DNA of 39,365 bases from Polyrhizophydium stewartii (GCA_027604665.1 JADGIZ010000029.1:1-39365); one strand, 5' to 3'; positions 1 through 11,826 are shown, numbered from the stretch's first letter. Program-made: numbers and translations. Notes: generated by a model from the sequence alone, not told the origin.

Positions 1-62
1 GGCGGGGGCCCCCATCTTCGATGGGGGCCGGTCGCGGAGTGGCCGGCCTTCGCCTACGCCAC
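1..62. repeat. GC hairpin composite at left edge
   Basis: Three palindromic modules lie end to end: a CCCCCATC/GATGGGGG hairpin with a TTC loop region (9-27), a GGCC-rich stem around GGTCGCGGAGTGGCC, and a short GC tail. The same CCCCCATCTTCGATGG module closes the window at its right edge and recurs inverted near 17738. The window edges therefore lie in repeated sequence, so they are probably assembly limits rather than natural ends. Confidence 0.75.
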
Positions 63-708
63 ACCAGCCGCTTCAATTCTGCATCCAACTTAGTCACTTA
101 GAATTTTATCACACCAACTAATAATAGCATAACTATCCTATCAAATACCAAGAAGTGAGACTAGATAAATATTACAGATCATCTTATTCCTATTATGTCT
201 TTTGCAATTAGATAGCCCCCTAAGCACCAAAATAGATAGCAAGCCAACCATAGGTAGGGAATAATAAGTTTTGAGAAATACGGGAGAATCTTAATATTAT
301 AGACTCCTGAAAATACTGGCTAATAAGTTGGTCTGATTATGTTCATCAATTATTTACACCTCTATTTGATTAGATAGCATAAATGGGGAAGACCAGAAAT
401 TAGATCAAGATGATTAATATTTGACCCCCCTCGTTACACTCGACCCCCTCAAGGGGGTTGGCTCATATGAGTATATCCTTAATTAGATACGATTTATAGG
501 GGAAGCCCAAAATAGAGAGAATGTATAAGGTAAAACCCTAAAGAATCAGTGGTTTCTCAAAATAGAGGAATTCGTCTTTTAGACAATCATCAAAACTCTT
601 TGCTTTGCTCGATTTGCTCACCAGATCTAGATTAGAGCGGATCGGTGCGTGAAGCAAAGTAGCCTCATCTGAAATAAGAGATATAAGATATTAAATTAGT
701 GGGGTTTG

Positions 709-771
709 ATCGCGAAGCCCCGGACGCTAGTCTAGCCCTCAGGGGGCCCCGATTCGAGCAATCGGGCCCGA
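709..771. repeat. GC hairpin cluster
   Basis: An isolated GC-rich island in AT-rich spacer. It has the CGGACGCTAGT segment also found at about 4387 and 37838, followed by CCTCAGGGGGCCCC and a CCGATTC-GAGCA-ATCGGG hairpin. It is a relative of the larger composites at 4377-4440 and 37820-37970. Confidence 0.65.
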
Positions 772-1189
772 GTGTTATTTTATTCCACTCCTAACCATAA
801 AATCTGTACTCTTTTTATTAGTGAATTAATTAGAAATATCTGCTCCTCTTTTACTTATTTTCACCTTATTAAGCGGCTCCGCAATTATATATATGCTATA
901 TTCTAGGATGTTATCTATAACTCAAGTACCACTCATAGCGTTTAGACCAGGTCTAGTTCATTTTGCTAGATTAGGATAAGCCCACTTCATTTGGATTAGA
1001 GAAGAATCTGGGATATGTATCTTACTTGTTCTACTAAAATTTCATAATTTAATTATCTAATATATTAGATTGGGGAAAGTCAAAGATAGAGGAGATATGG
1101 CTAAATATTCTAGTAGAGGTTTTAGAATGATTATGACCAAAGTGGTGAGATATGTGTAAATAAGTAGGTGTGATAGATAGAAAATGTTA

Positions 1190-1233
1190 GATTCCACGCG
1201 GAGCGGGGAATCGCCCCCACAGGGGCCGATTCC
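1190..1233. repeat. Double-hairpin element, X = GATTCC
   Basis: The order is GATTCC (1190-1195), hairpin CGC-GGA-GCG, GGAATC (1207-1212), hairpin GCCCC-CAC-AGGGGC, GATTCC (1228-1233). The two outer six-base words are identical and the middle one is their exact reverse complement. This architecture is shared with the elements at 16363, 23985, 24455 and 27520. It resembles the mobile double-hairpin elements described in mitochondrial DNA of Allomyces and other lower fungi. Confidence 0.75.
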
Positions 1234-3789
1234 TTCCTGAAATTCTGGTATATCAGGTCATTAAATTTCCTTTAGAAAGAGATAGCATAAGTTTGTATGT
1301 TAGAGATGACTAAAATAACTATCTTGAACCTCTCCTTCTTTTATATATAAAATGTTATAACCTTTCTTATTATATGAAATTGGTAATAATAGCGACCCAA
1401 CTAACTTTGGATCATCACTTATTGAATTTGATTTATCCTATAATCTAGTCTTATTTATAATAGAAAAAGGGTAGGTTATCATTGAAATTATGTAGAGGAC
1501 TCTAGGGCTTATCGATCTTTCATTAAGTACCCATCTCTTAGGTTCTATACGCATCTAATAAACCCTCTACTTGCCTATATATTATGACGTCATTCTGTAT
1601 AAAGACCAATGTGTAAATTAGAATTTGTTAAGGAGAAAGTGCGTCAATCTATAATGGGATAAAATGGTCGGTCTGTAGACCTCACTAATTGAGTAGAAAT
1701 AACTTTAGATTTGGCTAAATAGGTTCCTCTAATATATTCCCTTCTTAATTAACCTACGGATCTAACCAATTTGATAAATAATCTGTAAGAAGCTAGTGTA
1801 GGAGAACCCTTAGAACTAGTATATAAATAAAGTATTATAGAATCCAGATGATTAGACTTATTATTAATTAAAGATGAGTTAATAAACCAGGATATCATAT
1901 TATCTTGCTAGGACATAATAAATAGATATGTACCCATTAATTTTCATCTAACCAGTATAAGATAATACAACCTAGAAAGGAGGGTAGACCTTAATTTAAG
2001 GGTATAATTAGCTATGGAGAATCTTGTAAAGCCAGGGAATTAATATAGGATCCAAAACCCTTAGGTATAGAAGAATTGGTATAGAATCAATATTTTATTT
2101 CTCAATTTGGATTATCCAGCTACAATGGATAGTTTAGTTTGTATCTCTTATAACTTTCCCTTTATATATGTATAGTAGAAAACCAGGTAGATACACCCTG
2201 TGGGTTAGAGTTAATAAAATCTATTTAAACCTTTGGTTGGTTTAGTTAATCATCAATTTTTATTCCCATAATATTTCTAACCTTATATATCCAATACAAA
2301 TAAAAGTACAAATAAATGAAATTAGTTGGGTAGGTTAACTTGTATAAATAATTGGCCTACATAGAAATTACCCAGAAGATTGAAAATTAGAACGTAGTGT
2401 ATCCTATAAAGTACACCATGTTTCTCAAATTAGAGCACCTTAATAATTATATATAAGCCTCCCTGGGTATAATAGGTTATTCTTATTCTATCTAGAAATA
2501 GACAGCCTCTCAAATGGATCTTTAGGGGAGGTATATCCTAATTGATAGAGTGTCTATATCCAATGAAGAAGATAGGTTATGTATCTAATGATAGAACCCT
2601 CCTAAATATAAGGTTCTTTCTAAAGTTAGAAATATTACTTTGATTATTAACATTAATAGGTTATCTATAGAGAAAAGATATACCCTAAATAATTTAGACT
2701 TCTCATTTATTCAATTATGCTGTATATTATTGGGAGGACCCTTGTATTAGTTTATTATAAAGTTAGGTACACACTTAATATGTGAAGATAATCAATAGTA
2801 AATTGAGTAGAGATCTATTGTTTAAAGAGAGAAGCTTAGTTATCAATAAAATAATATCTAGTTTTCTAATGGCTAATGTTCAATTATTGGGTAGACAGAT
2901 AATCATCAATTTCTCCTAGATATTTATAATTCGATTACATTTGCCTAATAAGTTTCTTGTGTCCACTTAGATTGATATACGAACCTTAAACTAGGAGGTG
3001 TGTTTTAATCGAAGAGAATTAAGGTTAATTTGGCTTCTAAATAGAGAACCCTCCTTATTCTAATTTAGAATAAACATTTTGTATTGAATAAAAGAAACTG
3101 GGGAGGCCTCACAGTGTATACTCCTATCCTTTATTTCTACTTTTTAATCTTGTATATCTTTATTTAGATACAGAAGACAAGAAGGTAAATATTTGGTAGT
3201 TCAAATTAAGAATCTTTAGATTAATTGTATATATAATAACCCTGCAAGGGGTCAAAAGAGGGATGGTCGGTGTCACCTCCTAGTTTAGAGAATACAATTG
3301 TATGGATCTATTTTATTTTATAATAGGATTTGTATCCTAGAGGTGCTGTATTACCATAGAAAATGATATGTTTTATTGGGTAGGATATATAGATAACTCT
3401 GTAGATTGAGTAGTTAGGCTTATATAATAGAATTCCTGGTGTTCTTTTACATTTGTATAATATACCTTCTTTCTCTCCGCCTCTTTGAGTAGGTTCAGAT
3501 TCATCAATTAGAAATTCTGGGTAGGTTAGTTACTAATCCATCCTATAAGATAAAGGATCTATTTTGACCTCTCTCAATCTATCAATAATTCTAGTTCTTA
3601 TAAGGGAGGTTCTAGTTATTTTTATCTATAAACAAATACCATTAAAATAGAAGAATTGTACACTTCCTCATAAGGTATATTCTTAATTGACCATTTGACC
3701 TCCATCTTTTTCTGATATCCTCTATATTTGGTGTATAGAGCAGCAAAGGGCAAAACAACAGCCAAATAAAAACACCACCTCAAGGCAAC

Positions 3790-4545
3790 CTTCAGCTACG
3801 CACCGGTGCTTTAAGCACCGGGCCTCCTACGGTGCTTGAAGCACCGGACCCCTTTAGGGTCCGTTAGGAGGCCACGCTCCGCTGCGGCCCGCGACGGAGT
3901 CGCTCCAAATCTCTTTCTAGGGGAATACGATGCCTGGGTCTGGGCTATATATCCCATCTAATAATTAGTCGATCCCAACCAGATCATCTAGATTTGGTGT
4001 ATTTCGTTGGTCGCGGGGCAATTCTGAAAGCTTCGAAGCTTGGCCGTGACTAGCCTCTGAAACCTGAAATCGGGCCCTAGCCTGCGCGAGCTGCGCGGAA
4101 AGGGCCCTTACCGGCGACGCCACACCGCTCCGCTGCGTCCTTTTACACTGAGCCACTGGTTATCCCCTATAGAAACCCCATCTAATCAAGAAATTGGGTG
4201 AATTACGCATACGCCAAAAGCTTGGAGCGACGCCCCTCAAAGGGGCGGGCGCTTAAGCGCCCGGCTGCCCTGGAGCCGCAAAAGCTCCGGGCCCGATCTC
4301 TGATCACCGCCCCTCGAGGCCTTCAAGGCCCCCGGATCTCTTCAGATCCGGCGGGGGCGGGCCGGAGCGACGTAGGGTGAAGCCCGGTCGCGGACGCTAG
4401 TAGGAGCCTTTACAAGGCTCCGGTCGCGGAGTGACCGGGGCGCCTGAGGCGCCCCCCCGCCCCTCAAGGGGCGGGCCTCAGAAGAGCTTCTGAGGCGACG
4501 TCGCACCTGTGAGGAGGCTAGCCACACCGCGACTCCTAGCGGGTG
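3790..4545. repeat. Dense mosaic of GC hairpin modules
   Basis: A long run of short palindromes joined head to tail: CGGTGCTTTAAGCACCG and CGGTGCTTGAAGCACCG (about 3799 and 3831), GACGGAGTCGCTCC (about 3893), CCCCTCAAGGGG-type stems (4233, 4451), GGATCTCTTCAGATCC (about 4332), GGAGCC-TTTACAA-GGCTCC (about 4404), a 22-bp palindrome at 4475-4496 followed by GACGTCGC, and a GGTCGCGGAGTGACC stem. Open frames seen across this stretch on either strand are read-through of palindromes, not genes. Modules recur in different orders at 14178, 17265, 17738, 18840, 32745, 36545, 37820 and 39290. Confidence 0.8.
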
Positions 4546-4663
4546 AATACTATGTAGTTGCAAAGCCGATTAGATGGTATTATGATAGCTTCGAAGCCTC
4601 CTAACTTTAGGGTGAAAATGGTTTTCGGAGCAGCGCGCGCCGCGGCGCCCGCTCGATTTCTAG

Positions 4664-4744
4664 CCTGGGTCTGGGCGGGGCCCATCAGAGTGAGCCGAAA
4701 GAGCTTGCTGATTGAGGCGAGACGTATAAAAAGCCAGACCCAGG
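4664..4744 (-). mobile_element. 81-bp element with 11-bp terminal inverted repeats
   Basis: The element begins with CCTGGGTCTGG (4664-4674) and ends with CCAGACCCAGG (4734-4744), a perfect 11-bp inverted repeat. It is an inverted copy of the element at 37584-37664, which has exactly the same length and ends. The interiors are alike but not identical: GGGCGGGGCCCAT is followed by a diverged core containing the complement of TACGTATCGGCTTACTC. A shorter left-end remnant, CCTGGGTCTGG, lies at 3933-3943. No coding capacity; mobility is inferred only from dispersal in both orientations. Confidence 0.7.
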
Positions 4745-4849
4745 AGATAATGACAAATCGCTCATTGAGCGAGTTGGCCCTCTGGGCCGCGACGGAGTCG
4801 CTCCCAATTTACCAAATTAATAAAATATTAGATAAAATGGTCAACTGAA

Positions 4850-5678
4850 AAGCAATCATATAAGCAATCGACTTAGTCGATTTACTAAGTTATTCTGTCC
4901 ATTTTTAGACACTATTTTTGGTAAACACTATTAGATTATCTAGTAGCTGCTAATATTATTAATTCTCTATAAAAACCATTTCAATAGTTAGCTAGGTACT
5001 ATTAATGTAGCTAATATATACTTAAGCTCTGGGAAAGAACTAATCCATAAAGTTAGCAAGTAGTCATTTAGGTTCATTGTAGTAAAATATAATATAACAA
5101 TGGTATTTGATAGGACCTTTTATCTATATTAATCAAATATTGACGGCTCCCTACCCCAGCATTCCGGGCCGCTCTTGTCCGGCCCTTCATTCTCTCGCTA
5201 GCCGCTCCACAGCCGCGTAGGCAAGGCCTTCGGTATATCTTCGCTAAATCGCCGCATTCTCCATGAAGGGGGCTTCAAGCGGGTCTCCCTAGCCCCATCC
5301 AGATACCCGCCCACCATAGGTGTTAGCTATTAGATTAGGAATGTCGGTTTAGGTAATGGTCTTTATTTAAAGGTAAAACTTATAATGGTTTAGGTATTTA
5401 GACTTATTATATCGGTCTTTAGGAATAAATATTGCCAGGGGTAACCAGACACCGGCCGCTTTAAAAGCGGCCTCTAATCAGAAAATGGGCAGAGTTTCAA
5501 TATATTCATCATCTCCATTTTGGGGTATATAAGGGGCGGGCCTTACATAAGTACCCCCGATTCATATTATGTGGTATAGGGTAATTGCTACCTGATTCAT
5601 TAAACTAATCCTCCGCCTATTTATAAAGAAAGGAGCGCTAATGCGCTCCCGGTATATAAAAACCTATGACAATAATAA
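4850..5678. other. Spacer with GC cluster, 5' of the polymerase relic
   Basis: No gene recognised. AT-rich sequence surrounds a GC-rich island at about 5150-5300, which includes CCGGGCCGCTCTTGTCCGGCCC and AGGCAAGGCCTTCGG. A small perfect palindrome, GGAGCGC-TAAT-GCGCTCC (5632-5649), lies just upstream of the polymerase frame, and GCCGCTTTAAAAGCGGC lies near 5456. Confidence 0.5.
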
Positions 5679-6485
5679 GACCAGGGTAGTTCATTATATG
5701 ATGAATTAGCTCCACGTATCAATAGAACAGATCAATGTTATATAAAATGTAACCAAGGCTTTACTAATCTTAATGACAATTATAATAATACTGCTGCCAT
5801 AGAAGTTGATAAAAAATAGACTAATGTAGCCGATCAATTGATGGAACATAAAAGAATTAATTTTGCTAAAACATTTATACCCAATAATGCTAATTACTTT
5901 GAATGGGCCAAAGATACCAATCATTTGAAATGGACTAGAAATATTATTGATGAAAATCATATTGATAGCAAATTTGGACATGATAGACTACATATTACAT
6001 TCAATAATGTTGAAATGAAAATGAATAGCATCACTACTAACCCCAACACTGGAGAAACTATTATTAATCTAAGAGCTTCATTCATTGATACTCATACTGG
6101 TATATTGCATAGAACTAGAGGAGCACTATCTAATATAGAAATTGAGAATGGAGAAATTATTAAATAGGTGAAAAGTTCTAATACTTTGATTAAAGTTCCT
6201 ATATTTAAAACTACTAAAATTGAAGAGGAATATAATAATAAATTTATATTGAAACTTATCCAGGTCTTGACGGTGTTCATGTCCCATATGCCATTGGATT
6301 CTATGAAGCTGGTCTGATACTACCTATTATCCTGGAAAAGATCTTGTATTTATGCTGACTATACTATATATGCCCATAATATGGCTGGATTAGATATACA
6401 CTTTATATAGAAACATCTATGCTCAAAAGTCTCTCTTATAAAAAATAAAGCTGGTGATCTTATCAAAGTGAATCGAATGCAATGA
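5679..6485 (+). pseudogene. dpo: Family B DNA polymerase relic (linear mitochondrial plasmid type), N-terminal and exonuclease part
   Basis: With TAG as leucine, one frame stays open from 5679 past 6240. The first ATG is at 5841, but reading upstream of it (for example DQCYIKCNQGFTNLNDN) also looks coding. Downstream come the proofreading motifs of protein-primed family B polymerases: an ExoI-like YIETYPGLDG followed by VPYAIGFY (about 6245-6305) and an ExoII-like TIYAHNMAGLDIHFI-L-KHL (about 6360-6425), in which the Leu after HFI is a TAG. The first ExoI acidic residue appears as Tyr, since the family has D-I-E. Three frame changes are needed, near 6240, 6310 and 6345, each a -1 shift, and the spacing between ExoI and ExoII is short. 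The frame stops at TGA 6483. I did not find polymerase motifs A, B or C (DxxSLYP, KxxxNSxYG, DTDS) downstream. This fits the relic of an integrated linear mitochondrial plasmid whose C-terminal half is lost or unrecognisable. Identification of the family is firm; functionality is very unlikely. Confidence 0.78.
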
Positions 6486-7468
6486 GATGATACGTAATTA
6501 GCCAGACCAGGTGATTAGACACCGGCTGATGAAGAGAAGACGGACAGATAGGATAGATTATTTGATGTCTATGGGAGTAGGAGACTGAAATAAATGAATG
6601 GTTTTTATTAATACTGTGTATCTACTTCTCATCTTATAACTAGTATAGGCTTTTGATAGTTGTCAAAGTTGATGATAGACTTAGGACATGGTTGTGGTGT
6701 TGAGAGCTACTAGCTATGATTATTTATAAACCTCCTAAGAAAATCCCTCGGTCTATTAAAGCCCTTTTCTGAATGACCAATTCTATCTTATTAGGTTGTG
6801 GTTAATAGAATTCAGTGCGGAGCCCGAATTACCCCTATATTGTTTAGGTTTAATCAGAATTTGACTAATGATTTTCGTAAGGACGTCGTCCGATCAGATC
6901 CCCAAATAAATCAAGGAGGTTATTAGTCAGATAGTCAAAGGCCCAATATGAGTGGTGAGCCAAAGGATTACTATTATCTATCTTACAAATCAATAAGGTA
7001 TCCATTATCCAATTAGTGATCAGGGATCTATCAAATTTTCTTCATTTCGGTTAGCGTCTAGCCCCTAACGGGGGGGCGATTTCTATTAAGTATTTAGCTA
7101 GAAACCTAATAAAACGGTCACCAACTTACAGTGGGTTCAAGTAGTTGATCTATTTCCAAGCGATGCCAATAAAGATCAAGCGACCTTTAAATATTCTTTA
7201 TCAAATCAGATTCGACATGTGTAAGAACATAAGATCAGCTTAGCCAAATTGAGTACTTCCCTAATCATTGAGTTATTGCATCTGCGAGACTGGTGGTAAA
7301 TTGTTACGAGATCTCTAGTCTAATTCTATGCAATCGAAGGTCCTTTATTTGGGTTCTATTAAGATCTATTATAGCTCTAATTACTATTGATAATCCACCA
7401 CCTAAGTGATCTAATATATCAGATCTTCTTTATAATAGGTAGGTCTTCAATATAGACACTCCTACGAA
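6486..7468. other. Spacer downstream of the polymerase relic
   Basis: No intact gene. A frame continuing from the relic (about 6481-6592, TAG as Leu, beginning NEMIRNLPDQVIRHRL) may be further polymerase debris. The sequence TTAGACACCGGCTGA (about 6513) recurs at about 35418. A half-element GAATTC-AGTGCGGAGCC-CGAATT lies at 6808-6830, matching the right end of the element at 21343-21413. The palindrome GTAAGGAC-GTC-GTCCGATC (about 6877-6896) belongs to the GTCC/GGAC family described at 35244. Confidence 0.5.
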
Positions 7469-7840
7469 TCATTGGATAGTTGGTTTATGTATTGTCGATC
7501 TTCTAGATCGAGTTACTATTAGGACCATTAATCTAACAGCAAATTCATTTAATTTGATTTGATGTTTAAATCCACTTAATTCAGCTGTTTGAGCGACTGC
7601 GTGATTAAGTATATGTTTATTAGCAATTTCTTGTTGAACTACAGCACTCATAACTATCCATTCCTTATAATCAACAATCACATAGTTCTAAATAAAATCA
7701 ATACCATATGAGTCTTCTAGTATATTAGCATCTATTATTAAGTAGTCATATATATATTTGATAGGAGTTGCTTTAGTTATTCGTATAGCACAACCTCTAG
7801 TATGATAAGATTTTGTTGACTTGCCAGTGTGAAAAGACAT
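7469..7840 (-). CDS. Hypothetical protein, 123 codons with one TAG
   Basis: Reading the minus strand from ATG at 7840 with TAG as leucine gives an open frame ending in TGA at 7469-7471; it contains a single TAG and no other stop. It starts MSFHTGKSTKSYHTRG and has a mixed, non-repetitive composition. I do not recognise it. A 17-bp dispersed repeat (GAGCGACTGCGTGATTA on the plus strand, 7591-7607) lies inside it and is read as NHAVAQ. Either the repeat was inserted without breaking the frame or the frame is fortuitous. A small GATC-type palindrome near 7496 also lies inside. It sits about 1 kb from the plasmid polymerase relic on the opposite strand, so it could be another plasmid-derived ORF, but nothing proves that. 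Confidence 0.35.
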
Positions 7841-9882
7841 GAATAGAACTGATCATCTAGAAAATGTCTACTATTCCAAACTTTACTGAAAATAGCCTAA
7901 TCACGCAGTCGCTTCAATTCTGATTAAAAGTTTCAAATAATTCGAGAATATTTTAGGAAACCGCTATGAGTAGTTTATAATGGTTTTTTATATGTTTAGA
8001 TTTTTATTAACAATAAGAGCTTTATTTGTATCAGTATATAATCTCATCTTGCTCAGGGGGTTTTGAGGCTCTATTTTGCAAATTGTGAAGATTACATTCA
8101 ACAATTGGGATATCAAATTACTAAATAGACCTCTATAACTATTAACAATTTTACTCTAACTTCTTTGGATAGAAGTGAAACACCTATAATATATAGATAT
8201 CAGTTGTAGGGAGAGATTTATGTTCTAAGATGAAGATCTACTTATTTTCTTTATAAGTCTGGTAAGAAGAACTACCCTACGATCAATAAAACATCTAAAG
8301 ATGTCTTTTAGTGCAATCATAGTTACCTCAAATTCCTAGATAGATTTTGTCGATCGTTTAAGCCATAGAATCCAATAGGCTAAGTAACATGAGCTAAGCT
8401 CCTGGTTGACCTCTGCAGCTATTTTAACCATCAGCTTCGCTGATGCACACCCAGATCATTTTTACATTTCCACTCCCTTTATAACAACTCTTTTTTGAAT
8501 CCCGTCCTTATTAGATGACGTACCATTCTATCTTCACATCAACATAGCCTTTCTACTTATCCTCTTGTGGTTTGGACTATCAATTCCTATCCTTTCGCTG
8601 TGTTGAGTATAAATTGTCTGTTTTTATTCTCACCCAAGCCATCTACCTTTGCCGCTACCCTGTCCTCGACCGCTAAACGATTAAAGTATCAACGTATTAT
8701 CTTTGGAATCGTTATACACTTACCAATAATGTCTTGTGGGCAAGCCGCTGAAACGAGACAAGACTTCATCACAAAGGACCTCTTGAAATTCTATATTTGC
8801 GTATTGAAGGGCAGGGGCCTTTAACGAAATGACTCAAAACTAACTCCCAAGCCTTAGGGTTTCAATTATTAAACGAATGGGACCCGTAGGGTCCTAGTAA
8901 TTGAACGCCAATATAGTGTCCCTCTGGAACATTCTACGAATAAGTCAAATGTTTCTTCTTTTAGTTGGAATCCTCAATTATTGCGTCATGAGTCAGCGGC
9001 CAGAGGCAGTAATTATGTGAGGAATACTTAGTAGCAAGCCATCAGATACAATACCCGGTTTTGGTTGTAGATAATGACTAATGATAAATTATTTATGATT
9101 ATTCTTGCTATAAGAGAGTGCTTAACTAAACACAAGGAACACCTTAAATCAAATCCAATTATCAAGGGATCGAATTGTCTTTAACCACTCTCAGAAATTG
9201 AATTGGTCCAGGGCATTTTTATAGCTATTAAACCCGGGCATTTATGATGGGACGAATTGAAAATCAAACAAGCATTCCAATGCTCGGAACTCACATTCCT
9301 CTTATAACACGCATTTTCCGGGACAAGCCCGCCCGGTCAAAAGAGACAAATAGGAATTAAAGATTCCCTCAGATCGTATAATGAATAAACTTGGCACATG
9401 AAAAACCTCAGAAGATGCTAGAATTGCGTCATCCAGAGATCAATCATATCAATAGAGCATAGAAGTAGCTTGTTCTCATTGTACAAGTTTGACGCAGAAC
9501 TCGCTCAGCCATTGACTCTAATCGATTATTAGGTCGGAAAGAGTAAGACTTCCTGAATATTCCTTAGTCTTTGGACTCCATACAAGTTAAATATCCACAA
9601 TGAATTTGATAAACCTAAGAGGATCGCGAAGCGATGGAAACCACCATACATTGGACCTAATCCTCTCACTATGCTCAAACGTTTGGAGAATTGTTTGACG
9701 AGTACTTACTTCAGTTTCTAAGATTTAGCTGAGCTAACCTCATTTTTAGGTTGTTCCTCACTAGAAGGCCCAACTCATCTTCACATGATTTGAGAGTGTC
9801 CGCACCATAGGTGCGCATATTAACTTGAACTTGATACGGATCGAGTCTTTGACAATTAAAAGTAGCGGCCAAGTTATTTTGA
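7841..9882. other. Mixed-composition spacer
   Basis: About 2 kb without a recognised gene. Composition is less AT-rich than block I. It holds an inverted copy of the GAGCGACTGCGTGATTA repeat (7898-7913) and small hairpins such as CATCAGC-TTC-GCTGATG (about 8430). A plus-strand frame at 8567-8824 and a minus-strand frame at 9711-9914 are open, but have no recognisable motif and no support beyond length. Confidence 0.45.
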
Positions 9883-10197
9883 ATAAAAGTATGGGTACCC
9901 GGTAATTTGAGCAACCTGAATAAGCCTGATTACCCCCTGATTTACGAGACTGTAGGTCCTATAAGAATTTCAAGTCAACTCAATTTGATAGATAGAGTGG
10001 TATATGATCATAACCCAGGTAACATAGCCTCACAAAGTGAGGCCAGGATTGAGCTAAGGAATCGATTGTCGGAGGTAGCTGGCCTACTAATAGTTATTAT
10101 TAACTCACTATCCCTCTATATAACGCTTAATGGGAATGTACATAGCCATTGTCATGAGGGCTACGGGTAGTGCCTCATAGTAGAATCGCAAGATTGA
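9883..10197 (+). CDS. Doubtful hypothetical ORF
   Basis: An open frame of about 105 codons if TAG is leucine, closed by TGA at both ends. It has no convincing start codon; TTG at 9907 is the nearest candidate. It includes the stretch LIYETVGPIRISSQLNLIDR, then runs into the first unit of the 493-bp tandem duplication. No family recognised. It may be chance or a fragment of a decayed gene. Confidence 0.2.
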
Positions 10198-11026
10198 AAT
10201 GAAACTCAACCACATAATGTAATGACTGGTTGTTAAAAGTAAGATGATATACTTACTATCCCTGCTAAAGGGTAATTAGGTAGGTCAACCTTGAATAATC
10301 TAAAGTTTCCTAACATCCCGATGATGGATGAAACGGTTGGTCCAAATAACCGACTAGCTAAAGCTGGTGAAGATTCCTATATTAAGATTGCGGTAAATGA
10401 AACCAACTGTTAGAAGTTGGGTGATATTCTAAGCCTAAGACACATGACATTTTATTATCCATTATGTTGATTATTCTTAGACATAGTGCAGATTATTATG
10501 TGTTATAGAAGCATATTGTTGTTTCTAAAGTGAGGCCAGGATTGAGCTAAGGAATCGATTGTCGGAGGTAGCTGGCCTACTAATAGTTATTATTAACTCA
10601 CTATCCCTCTATATAACGCTTAATGGGAATGTACATAGCCATTGTCATGAGGGCTACGGGTAGTGCCTCATAGTAGAATCGCAAGATTGAAATGAAACTC
10701 AACCACATAATGTAATGACTGGTTGTTAAAAGTAAGATGATATACTTACTATCCCTGCTAAAGGGTAATTAGGTAGGTCAACCTTGAATAATCTAAAGTT
10801 TCCTAACATCCCGATGATGGATGAAACGGTTGGTCCAAATAACCGACTAGCTAAAGCTGGTGAAGATTCCTATATTAAGATTGCGGTAAATGAAACCAAC
10901 TGTTAGAAGTTGGGTGATATTCTAAGCCTAAGACACATGACATTTTATTATCCATTATGTTGATTATTCTTAGACATAGTGCAGATTATTATGTGTTATA
11001 GAAGCATATTGTTGTTTCTAAAGTGA
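10034..11026. repeat. Perfect tandem duplication, 493-bp unit x 2
   Basis: Unit 1 runs 10034-10526 and unit 2 runs 10527-11019. By eye the two units are identical. The junctions share the 7-bp word AAAGTGA, found at 10034, 10527 and 11020. This is what is expected from slippage or microhomology-mediated duplication. Identity of the two units implies a recent event or ongoing gene conversion. The unit itself has no recognised gene. Confidence 0.95.
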
Positions 11027-11090
11027 TAATGATAATGATAATGATACTGATACTGATAGTGATAGTGATAGTGAAATAGATAATGAATAA
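11025..11090 (+). repeat. GAT-based hexanucleotide repeat (acidic if translated)
   Basis: Directly after the 493-bp duplication the sequence consists of GATAAT x3, GATACT x2, GATAGT x3, then GAAATAGATAATGAA and TAA. Read in the GAT frame it would encode an Asp-rich tail (DNDNDNDTDTDSDSDS...) ending in a stop. A TAA lies immediately upstream in that frame, so no full protein is visible. It may be a simple repeat or the acidic end of a lost gene. Confidence 0.8.
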
Positions 11091-11826
11091 ACTTTATCAT
11101 TTAATGGGTGAATATAGATCGAAAATAGTCGATATTAATATCTTTATGAAAATCCGCGTAAGTGGACGAGTTAGGGCTATCCAAACTAGCCTTCGAGACC
11201 CTAACGGGTTAAGATACATGTCAAAATTGGTGAAAATATTGCGGTCTATGCCGCGGCCTTAATAATAAGAAAGATGGATGATGAAGTTTGGATATATCAG
11301 AAATCAACAGTTTAACCTGATAGAGATGGGATCAGGAAGATTGCACAAATGTTGTATAACGACAATGAGTGGGTGTCTCTTCATGACCCTAGAGATCCTG
11401 ACACACATACACATCTACTCATTTGACCGGAGAGCTGGGTAACTTGGTAACTTATCGAAATTCTCTGAGGCTTGGAGGTGCTCATCTCACCATAAGGTAT
11501 AATTCAATTATATTAAAGTCCTTGATTAAACTCTTATCGAATATATAGGATCAATCAATCTTTTGAATTGGATGGTTGATTATGCTAATGATTGCTACGC
11601 AATCTACATAATATACACAAATAATAGATTTCAAAGACAAATTAGATCTAATCTAATCTATTGAGACATTATATCAAAAATACCCTTTATTATAAATTCC
11701 TAGTAATTAGTTAGCTAAATTAATAGGTGTCAAGCTAAGTGAAATATCTTCACCTTTTAAAAAAATTGTCAAGGAATGCTAAGATTTATCATGAGTCTTT
11801 ACAACTTAGATATGCTTTCTCTTACC

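Larger units (their letters stand above)
63..3790. other. AT-rich spacer, block I
   Basis: About 3.7 kb of strongly AT-rich, CpG-poor DNA full of TAG, TAA and TATATA. No conserved mitochondrial gene was recognised in either reading of TAG. It contains two GC clusters (709-771 and 1190-1233, listed separately) and several copies of GGGTAGGT-like motifs (near 1470, 2328, 3376 and 3519). Its base composition and vocabulary match the blocks at 15490-16927, 21893-23984 and 35500-37583. A short minus-strand frame near 186-353 opens if TAG is sense, but nothing identifies it and chance is a fair explanation. Confidence 0.6.

Noticed and set aside
3965..4848. Several open frames of 60-96 codons on both strands
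   Set aside because: They lie wholly in palindromic GC modules. Such sequence is stop-poor in all frames, and the frames change with the module order rather than follow any protein.
10034..11026. CRISPR or satellite array
   Set aside because: There are only two long identical units with no spacer-repeat periodicity; it is a simple tandem duplication.
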